Assembly (NCBI GenBank): GCA_963513935.1 | Contig: OY740765.1 | Coordinates: 114,767,362 to 114,831,361 of the forward strand | From: Aphrophora alni | Taxonomy: Eukaryota > Arthropoda > Insecta > Hemiptera > Aphrophoridae | Direction: 5' to 3' | DNA length: 64,000 nucleotides | Part shown: one piece after another, positions 55,641-64,000 of the stretch | Layout of the letters: each line of letters begins with the position of its first letter | Numbering within the stretch: the stretch's first letter is position 1 | Position numbers and translations under genes: made by a program | The notes under the pieces: generated by a model | What the model was told of the DNA's origin: nothing | What the model saw: the letters and a program-made list of their open reading frames with translations, nothing else | Databases searched by the model: none

Positions 55641-57850
55641 GTTGTTTGTTATTACCTTTGTTTATGGATGTTTTATTGTAATTTGTTCTGTATATATATA
55701 TCTTTTAACTTGGGCAAGCACTTTGTTTATGCCTGAATATAGAAATGGAATGAAATTATGCTTATTGTATTTTGACTTGAAATATGTTTGGGTTTTAAGC
55801 TTTTCCTGATGTTTGTAATTCAGGTTTTGTGGTTTTTGAACCTGATAGCAGTTGTATTTCAATTGGTTATTATTGTGAGTGTATTAACTTTGACTTATTT
55901 AAGTATAACCTATGTATTGGTCTTTTAACGTTAGCAATAGTTGGTATTTCGACCTGGCCAAACAATATTTTGTACCACAGCTGTGAAATAAAAATGAAAT
56001 GAAAATATTTCAAGACTTTTACCGTGACTGCCATATTTAACAGCTCAATTTTAATTAAATTCAATTTATAGTGAGGACAAATTTATGGCATAAGGGAAGC
56101 AAATTTAGGCCTTTTTAAAATAGTTTTCCAAAACAGCGTCCGTTGTTCATTTTCACTAAAAAATATTTAAATGACATTTTTGGCGACGAATAATTTTGGT
56201 TAGTTTTTATTTGGTTTGGGGATAAATAGATAGATTGCCTTTATTTTTTAGGATGAAGTTGGAAACAAAATTAATAGAGTAAAATACAAACTAATTTAAA
56301 GTTGAATGTAAATTATTATTACTTATTAAAAAATATTCATAAAACAAAATAGAAAAAAAATTTATATATTATTTAAAGTAAATAAAATAAGGGTTATTAA
56401 AAAGAAAATTAACACCATTATAATAGTAAATATAAAACATTAAATTATTACAATATTTTTGATTCAATAAATAATAATTAAAAGAACAAGAAACTTGTAA
56501 TCACATACATTCTCGTTCAATCAACATACGCTCTATACAATGAAATAATTTCAACTCACGCTGAGCAACCTCAGAGTCCATACCTGTTTTATCCATATAA
56601 TATATCTTACAAATTAGGCACGGCTTTTGATTAGATTTGACGGAATTTAGCAGTGAGTTCTACATGCGACATATGGATATATTAAAAGATTTATTATACA
56701 AGACTGTTCTATGCTTTGGAATAATCAACATTGGGCCTTTTTTTTGTACTTTTTGCCTAAAAAGTACAAGAAAAGATGCTGGGAATGCTGATTATTCCAA
56801 AGCATAGTAAATCATTGACTGTATCCTTGTGTCACTTAAACTCGTGTGCAAATTTTGTCAAATCTAAGCTGTGTTAAATTTGTAAAAAACATATAAAGTG
56901 TATGGATGAGTGAGAGTGTTTGTGCAATTTTTTTTTCACAGTTTATTTTTATTTCCGAGTTGGCACACTGGTTTGAATCACTAATTTTCACCAAAATTTG
57001 TAGAGCCGATTTTGAGTAATTGGGTATTTTTTTTACTAATAACTTGCGCACTGAAATTTTTGAGGAGATGTTGAGCAAATCTATTATTTGGGCATATCTT
57101 TAAATAGTGTATTTTAACAAAATACAGTAGCCTGTTTTATTAATAAACTTTCTAAAGGGTTTAAGAAACCAACAGAAGTCAACATTAAATAACACAATTT
57201 CTAAAATTCGATATTTTACTTGTTAGTGGAGTATCTTGTTTCCACATAATTTTAAATAAAGTGTTAAAATTGTTATTTGTTTGTATTATTAGGTATACAT
57301 ATGCTGCTAGGCTGTAATACACATTTGGATTGTCATAATTTAAATAATGTACAACTAAATAATTAGTAACTTTACACAGTATTATAAATAAATATAAACA
57401 TAACACACCAATAAATAACACGGACACATTTTAACATCATATTTTTACAACTTCAAGTAGGCCTACTCTTTTAACAGAATAAAATTACCGTTGAGCCAGG
57501 TAACTTTTGCAAACCTTTCTTAAACTCAATAATATTTTTTTCCTTTTTGCAAATATTATAGCAGTTGTATAATTTCAAACCAGAGTAGTGCACACTGCGT
57601 TTGAATATTTTAATCTATGAATTGGGTACTGAAGTATTCCATTTTGGAGGAAGTGCTCATGTTTGACTCCACTATGGTTGTATTTAAAGAATACTAAAAT
57701 GTAAATACTAGGCAGTGTTTAATATTTAATTTCTGTAATTAATTTTGGCATGATTGTGGAAAAAAACATACAATATTTACAAACTTTTTATGAAACATTC
57801 ATTCACATATTTAGACACATATACACTACAAACATAGACATACATTATCA
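55641..57850. other. AT-rich stretch with one hairpin
   Basis: No gene recognised. It includes the inverted repeat at 56709-56807. Confidence 0.4.
56709..56807. repeat. Hairpin / small foldback element
   Basis: ctatgctttggaataatcaa at the left and its mirror ttgattattccaaagcatag-type sequence (gctgattattccaaagcata) at the right. A second inner stem is gtactttttgcc/aaaaagtac. Total 99 bases. Confidence 0.75.
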
Positions 57851-57857
57851 TTACCAT

Positions 57858-57985
57858 TGGAGGCTCATGGTGAATATGGGCATAACGATCTCAAGGTGGA
57901 TCTACACCTTTGTTCAAGTAGTCGTAGGTTAGACCTCTCTCTTTCATTTTTCCATCAGGTCTCTCTTGACCTATTCTTGTTCATG
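57858..57985 (+). repeat. SINE-like repeat copy, plus strand
   Basis: Head ggaggctcatggtgaatat, then ggtggatctacacctttgtt, agtcgtaggttagacctctc, tcaggtctctcttgacctat and tcttgttc. The tail is missing or replaced by atcatcatcatt. Confidence 0.6.
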
Positions 57986-58043
57986 ATCATCATCATTATT
58001 TATTGCTCTTTCTGACAAATAAATATTTATATTTTAGAGTAAA

Positions 58044-58089
<46 letters not shown>

Positions 58090-58132
58090 TGATATTAAAA
58101 TAAAAACTGAAGATTTTTAAGAGATTCCATTA

Positions 58133-58327
58133 TTGTTATAAATTGATGATATGTAGATGGTTATGCATATAGTTGAATAACTACTCTCATTGTTTATGGA
58201 TACAGTTAAAATGACAAATTAGAAAGGACTTTTTGATATTCATGTTATTTATCTATATCTATAAACAATGAGAGCACAGCTGTTCAAATATATGCATAAC
58301 CATCTAAATAACTTTCATTTATAACAA
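58133..58327. mobile_element. 195-bp MITE with TTA target duplication
   Basis: Inverted ends of about 70 bases (ttgttataaat-ga, gtagatggttatgcatata, ctctcattgtttat) are mirrored exactly or nearly so at 58258-58327. It is flanked by TTA (58130-58132 and 58328-58330). A TWA duplication and short length suggest a Tourist-type (PIF/Harbinger-related) MITE. Confidence 0.8.
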
Positions 58328-58424
58328 TTACAAAGGAACTCCCTTATATAATAATAGATCTTAGATTTAATTATACACACCATAGCAATAAACACATTTT
58401 TATTATATAACTAACTCTAAAAAG

Positions 58425-58560
58425 CTCACTTTAGTGAGTACAGGTTTGGGAATCCTGTGGGAACTTAGCTGGATCTATCCTTTTTTTTCATATAGTCTTG
58501 GGTTAAAACCCTCTCTTTTACCGACCAACTCTTGTTCTTTTTAAACCCTGATATTATCAG
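58425..58560 (+). repeat. SINE-like repeat copy, plus strand
   Basis: gctcactttagtgagtacag, gggaatcctgtgg, tagctggatctatccttttt, agtcttgggttaaaaccctc, accaactcttgttctttt, aaccctgatattatcag. It is followed by a tandem array of its own tail. At least seven copies of this ~200-base family occur in the window, counting the pair in the Polinton TIRs. Confidence 0.68.
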
Positions 58561-58602
58561 AATATTCTAGGGCTAGGGGTCTTTATATTATGTTATTTTA
58601 TT

Positions 58603-58646
<44 letters not shown>

Positions 58647-59300
58647 GATGATGACCGAGAGGTTTTTTGCCTTTTAACGACAACATCAATATTATTTAGC
58701 TATCGTAATATAATTACTGTTATTAGAGTATTCAAGGGTCTTTATTTTTTTGTTCTTTTCTTCCTTTTTAATTCTATAAGGTGATGGTGACCGAGAGTTT
58801 AAAAAAAAAATCTTTTAACGACAACAATATTTTATAACTGCTGTTATTAGAATATTAAAGGGACTTTATTTTATGTTCTTTTCTTTCTTTTTTATATAAA
58901 AGGCGATGGTGACTGAGGGTTTCTTCACCTTCAAACATCAACAAAAATTATATAACTGTTGCTATTAGAGTATTCAAATTTCTTTATTTTATGTTCTTTT
59001 CTTCCTTTTTGTTATATAAGGTGTTGGTGACCGATAGTTTTTTTACCTTTAAACAACAACAAAAAAATATATAGCTTCTGCTATTAGAGTATTCAAGTTT
59101 CTTCATTTAATGTTCTTTTATTCTTTTTTTTTTTTTTATATAAGGCGAGGGTTTTTTCTGCCTTTTTAAAACTAAAACAAAAAAAATTAGAGTATTCAAG
59201 GGCTAGTGGTTTTTTTTTATTATTATTTTTTTTTACTTTCTTTTATGTCTTTATTTTATTAAATGATGATGACTGAAAGGTTTTTATTCTTTAAAAAACA
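58561..59300 (+). repeat. Tandem array of SINE/LINE tail units, ~6 x 115-130 bp
   Basis: Each unit has gagtattcaaggg-type start, ctttattttatgttctttt, a T/TA run, and ggcgatggtgaccgagaggt followed by a T-run and cctttaaacaacaac. Units begin near 58555, 58725, 58848, 58966, 59086 and 59190, decaying downstream. The unit is the 3' tail of the SINE-like family amplified in tandem. Confidence 0.8.
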
Positions 59301-62300
59301 AACTTACTTTTTTATTTTCTTTAAAAAGTAATAATCTCCACTCCTACCTACACAACACATTTTAATAATAAGACATCACTTATATGTTAAATTCAACTCA
59401 ACCCTACATATCGTAAAATTATTATGTACAAATAATATTTTCTGTATTTTCACAATCAGAAAGCCAAGATTTAATTTTTTTAAATTTTGTAATATATCTT
59501 TAAATTTAAAGGTAGCCTAATATATTACAAATATTCTGAGCAATATATAAATAACTTTTTTGGAACAATGTCAAATTTTCTTTCAGTAAACTAAAGAATA
59601 TTCAGCTGCTTGCCATGAAAAGTTCTCTATGTAATATCTTTATTTTAGAAAAAAAAAAAACCATTAATAATTGATTTTATACACAAATATCTTATAGGTT
59701 AAATATTCAACTTTCTAAAAAGAGGAAGTGGTGGTTCAGTTCTTGATTCAAACGGCATAGTTTTAATTCTAATTGGTAATTGTCAAACAATTTGTGTTTG
59801 TCTAAGGCTTGATAAAATAAATAAATAAAATGTAATGAAAATTGTTCAAGTTTTTAAGATTTATTCTCGTGGCAGCTACCCCACAAATTTTGAGGCATCA
59901 AAAAATGATTATATAGCCAAAATATATCTGCCCTCATACAAAAATGTATTAAAATCTCTACATATTTGAGGTGTAGAGCATACAAACGATGGACGGTAGG
60001 TAAACATTATTCCACAAACCACTTTTGTTAGCTCAGGAAATGTCAAAATGAATTATTCCACCAAAAACTCGACAACGATTATTTTCAGTTATTATTTAAT
60101 TACATACAGTATTAATAGGATATGTGAGAAAGTATAAATAAACACCTTAACAAAAATCAAACACATTTTATATTTTTAAGTAGTATATCTTGTGTTTGTA
60201 ATTAAAATAAAGAATGCACAACAAGCTGCATACATTTTTTCACTCACCCATCCAAAAATATTTGTCATCAAAAGTATCATTTCAGTAGTTGTCAGTTCTT
60301 TTGAATTTCCATTGATCTGGTTAGTAATCAGTTTAGGATTTTATAGTTTCCTTTTCTCTGTGCTGGGCATATTGGTTACGAGTCAGCAATTTTATTCTTT
60401 TTGAGTTTTTTTGCAGCAATGTTCTACTTTCTCTGCATTGTCTTGGGACTTAAAATTAAAACTAAATTTTCATATAATTTATAGTTACCATAATTCCTAA
60501 CAGAACATGGATGCTATCTTTGGAAATACATTTATATAATATATTTAAATAGGACCTAAAATTGCTTTGTTTGTGCTATATGTATTTGTTTTTTGTTTTT
60601 TGTGAATTATTCCTGAACTGTAATAGTTTTTTTACTTTGTGATTTTCCGTTTGTGTTTGGGATTAATCTTTACATTTCACTATAATTTGAAAGAAAATCA
60701 GTAGAGAAATTAAATTTTTTATGAGTATGCCATGGCTAATTTTGTGTTGTTTTTTTTACCAATAATTTACTTTATGAGGCAGAGATGGCAAGTAATATGT
60801 TTTATTTGGATCCTTAAAGGTTACAATTGAGCAAAATTTAATCAAAATCATAATTTTGTGTTTTTAACATGATAGCTGCCTTCAAGTTTTGAGTTATTAA
60901 AAAAAAAAAAAAAAATCTGGAGTTATGTTCAAATACAAAATTTTATTGAAATCAGTTTTCGTGTTTGGTCTGTAATGCATTCATTGCACATATGACATAC
61001 AGACATAATTTCAGATAACATACCAATAAACGATTCAACATCGATTTTTTTTAACCCATCTGTATAAGATCTTTTAACACATATTATTACGCATATGTGA
61101 GAAAGGAAAAACAGGATATATTTTTGGAATAAGTAAAATATCTTTGAGATCCGTATGTTCCATGTTATAGTAGAAAACATTTGAGGGAGGAGCTTTATAA
61201 ACAAAGTGATCTTAAAGGGACTAATCATGCCAAGTCTTAGTTCCGCTGTATTTGATCTTCACATGCCTGCAATTAATATGTAAAGAATTAATTTATCTGT
61301 CAGAAACTAATAAACATTAAAGTGCACTCCCGACCTTGTAACAATATATGTAAGAAATTTTCATCGAAAAAGTATTGTTCATTACTAAAAATAATCCTCG
61401 TAAAAGCAATGTTAAGTCATGATAAGGTATGGTAATTAAATAAATTAACAGCATTACTCAAAAGAAACAAGTAGGCCACTCATAATACATAGAACCATAA
61501 CTCTGTGATAACATTGACTAAACAATGCCATAATATGAATTTATGAACATAGGATTTTATTGAAGTTGCTATAAAATATTGTAGTTGATTTGTTAACAGA
61601 TCACAATGCTGATTTTTATGAGAAGTTGAATAATTCATTGGCCATTTGTGCTTTCTCATATCTAGTATAGAGAAAATTATGTGATGGGTAAAAAAATCGA
61701 TGTCTAGTTTTTTTTTGCCGATGTACACGGGTTATTTAAAAAAAAAAATTGATATATTTGAATTCCGTTTGTAGCAATCTCATTAGTGAGAGGGGCAATA
61801 TAAAAAAGCAAAGGTTAAAGTTATTTTAATTGTGGGGGGCTAGAGGATTGTGAGGGTGCTCAAAATTTTCAAATGGCATGTATAGGCTTGTAATACGTCA
61901 TTTTAAACATCTGTTAAGACAAGAAAAATGACAAATAAAATAAAATTTTAATCACCCAAAAGAGTTATTTTAATTTTGAAGTTAGATTAGTATTGTACAT
62001 CCCCTTGTATGACATTAATGTATTCTTACCTCATATTAAATGTTCAAATTGTTCTCCCTGTATCTACATGCCTTTGTATAGTCTTTGTTCAAACATGTTT
62101 TCAAAAGTTTGGTTAGGTTATGCTATGATTAAAAAATTCCATACAAAACATGCATGTTTTCTATTTGAAGCAGTGAACCAACATTTAGAAAAATCGATTG
62201 AATTCCCTTCTGAGTCGATCTTCCATAATAGCTTCCGTCTAACTTAAACGTTTGCTTTTTTAGGTTGCCTCTCTCATCTAGAAAGATTGACACAAACATA

Positions 62301-62325
62301 ATTCAAATTTCTGAAATATTTTGTA
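59301..62325. other. AT-rich stretch with diverged repeat copies
   Basis: Members of the 'gaggtcc...ttgaccata' family are seen at about 59850-60100 (inverted) and 61660-61740 (start only), with a more diverged piece at 60600-60930. No gene recognised. Confidence 0.45.
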
Positions 62326-62790
62326 AAATAAATAGGGGTGGTAGTTTCTTTTCAGCCTCCCTTTATAAGTTTTGAGGTCCCGGAGTACAAAAGAATGATT
62401 TTTGGAATGTCTGTTGTATGTGCTGTGTTTTACAGCCTAAATGCTTGCACCGATTTTAATCATAATTTGTATCTGGGCATATTTTGACCATATTTCGAAA
62501 CATTTGTTTCATTTTTGATAACTCAAAATTTGGAGGTGAAAAAAGACACTAAATTATGATTTTATCAAATTTTGCTCACAAACATTTAGTTTTAGTTGTC
62601 ATCTCTTATGTTACCAGTTCTTGAGTTACGGTAAAAAGCTTACAAATTAGCCATGGGGGATGTTATAAAATATGTCATTTTTTCAAAATCGGCTTTAACG
62701 ATTTGTTCAATTTTAGTGAAATTAAAGATTAATGACATAAATCTATAAGCAAATTCTCAAATAAAAAACTATTACGGTTCAGGAATAATT
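62326..62790 (+). repeat. Dispersed repeat family, plus-strand copy
   Basis: gttttgaggtcccggagt, gatttttggaatgtctgt, ttttacagcctaaatgcttg, accgattttaatcat, gggcatattttgaccata, ataactcaaaatttggaggt. Same family as 55306 and 1010. Confidence 0.62.
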
Positions 62791-63104
62791 GGTAATGAAC
62801 CTTGTTTAATCAAATATGGTTTATGCTGAAAACATATTTATGGAACAAACAAAACAAGTTTAGACATATACACCTTGAATGTTACCAACATGTCATCATT
62901 CGAAAAACGATCCCTTTAATCGTTGAAATGATTGTTGGAAGTATATATATATATATATATATATTTTCAAAGACAGCGTCCATATTTCTTTTCCACTTTT
63001 TGACTGACAACTACTGAACTGACATTTTTGGTTAGAAATAGTTTTGGTTGGTTTTTATTTTGTTTTAGGGATGGCTGAATGAGAAAGTTTATGCATTGTT
63101 TATT

Positions 63105-63530
63105 TACTTTCTCACATAAGTAGTATGGATGTTTTGATCAAATATGGTCTAACTCTCTGGGGAAATTCATCACATTTATATTAATTTTTTAAGATTCAAA
63201 AGAGAGTTGTACAGATTATTGGTCATGTAAAGACTAAAACTCTGCATAAATATCATTTTGAAAAACTTAATTTCATAACATAGCCATCCTTGTACATTTA
63301 TGAGGTTCTATGTTTGATTTAGAATAATGAAAATATGTTTGTGATTGGTTCCTTGGTTCATCACATGATACGAAACATAAGGAGCAGTTCCATTATCCAG
63401 TGCATAAACTTAAACTAGTTGAACGAGCCCAGATTATATTGGGATCAAATTATTTAATAAACTGCTCCAAAAAATTAAAATCTTACCAGAAACAAATTTA
63501 CTAAAACTATTCAACATTTTTTTTTGGCTA
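63105..63530 (+). pseudogene. LINE RT C-terminal remnant (CR1/Jockey-like)
   Basis: Plus-strand blocks in broken frames: YGLTLWGNSSH near 63150, FKIQKRVVQIIGHVKTKT, FEKLNFI, PSLYIYEVLC and IRNIRSSS, then GSNYLINCSKKLKSYQKQIY-type sequence near 63440. The order SYGxxLWGNSS - (Q/L)QKR(A/V)VRII - L-L-P-LYI-E-L - (Y)NTR/IR - G-x-x-L-N-LP is the usual C-terminal part of Jockey/CR1-type LINE proteins. Catalytic RT motifs lie upstream and are absent, so this is a short 3' fragment. Confidence 0.6.
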
Positions 63531-63659
63531 AGTATTAGTACTTTGTAGTAAGTGTGTTTTTATCTTTATTTCTTTCTTTTTTGTAAAAAGTGGATTTTAA
63601 ACATTTTTAAAAATTTTATGTTTATTTTGTACTTTTTAGTTATAAAAACAAATCTTTCA

Positions 63660-63925
63660 ATTTGTTGGGCAAATGTCAATGTTGGAACTTGGCTGTGATA
63701 GCATCGCTTCGTACAAATTTCACAGATTTTGTCACAAATTTTGTTGATCGCTTTTCAAATGCTACCAGACTAGCATTTTGCTCTTGCCGCTGTTTTCAAA
63801 CACGTTCTAAGCGAACTTGAAGTTCTTCAAAGGTTTCCACAGCATGACATTGCAATTTGTGTTGACGATCAGATTGTAAACATGCTTTGCTTTCTTCTTG
63901 GCTCACATTTAAAAGATGATAACCT
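63660..63925 (-). pseudogene. Broken Gln/Glu/Arg-rich frame, possibly Helitron-type
   Basis: The minus strand reads ESKACLQSDRQHKLQCHAVE, TFEELQVRLERV, TGA, KQRQEQNASLVAFEKR and KFVTKSVKFVRSDAITAKFQ. Repeated (E)-E-x-x-x-R-L-(E/x)-R and RQRQEQ units resemble the charged repeats in front of Helitron helicases and related insect transposon proteins. I cannot confirm the family. One stop codon near 63805 breaks it. Confidence 0.35.
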
Positions 63926-64000
63926 ACTGCGTATTTGTATTACCCAACTCATATACTGCGCATGTTTACTTCTCACTACCTGCTGCATATGTATACTACA

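Noticed and set aside
1..64000. tRNA, rRNA and CRISPR arrays, and bacterial-type operons
   Set aside because: No cloverleaf, rRNA core sequence or regularly spaced direct repeats with unique spacers were seen; the regular repeat at 58561-59300 has no unique spacers.

Overview
The window looks like AT-rich, transposon-dense nuclear DNA of an arthropod, most likely an insect. The evidence is spliced host exons with GT/AG borders, a Polinton/Maverick, mariner, piggyBac, PIF/Harbinger and pogo elements, and I/Jockey-group LINEs. There is no sign of bacterial gene organisation, rRNA, tRNA or CRISPR. I cannot name the species.

Host gene: one gene is recognisable, Nmnat (nicotinamide/nicotinate mononucleotide adenylyltransferase), on the minus strand. 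Four coding exons (11928-11853, 4838-4615, 2919-2734, 811-710) join in frame to give about 196 residues. The C-terminal exon(s) lie beyond base 1. Its 7-kb first intron (4839-11852) is a mosaic of AT-rich inverted-repeat elements, and its second intron holds a LINE remnant. A promoter-like patch lies at 12180-12320.

13.07-23.65 kb is a decayed Polinton/Maverick with ~1.08-kb terminal inverted repeats. It keeps remnants of the virion module on the plus strand: a tail-fibre-like gene, a PLA2-like/pX-like/adenain-like protease block, a penton-like capsid gene, a major capsid fragment and several small unknown ORFs. No DNA polymerase B or integrase was seen. A 2.5-kb solo LTR is inserted in it.

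27.2-33.3 kb and about 41.7-51.3 kb hold two copies of one LINE (gag-like ORF1 with zinc knuckles; ORF2 with endonuclease, RT and RNase H). Copy 1 is interrupted by a mariner. Copy 2 is interrupted by a pogo-type element and by a full-length but frame-broken piggyBac. Each copy shows the other's uninterrupted insertion site.

33.7-37.6 kb is a PIF/Harbinger element (TTA target duplication) carrying a second solo LTR of the same family as the one in the Polinton. 51.3-53.1 kb holds a second piggyBac remnant whose 3' end is duplicated in tandem.

The rest (23.7-27.2, 37.6-41.5 and 53.2-64 kb) is AT-rich non-coding DNA with dispersed repeats: a SINE-like family that shares its 3' tail with the LINE, small MITEs and hairpins, microsatellites, a CR1/Jockey-like LINE 3' remnant at 63.1-63.5 kb and a broken glutamine/glutamate/arginine-rich reading frame at 63.66-63.93 kb.
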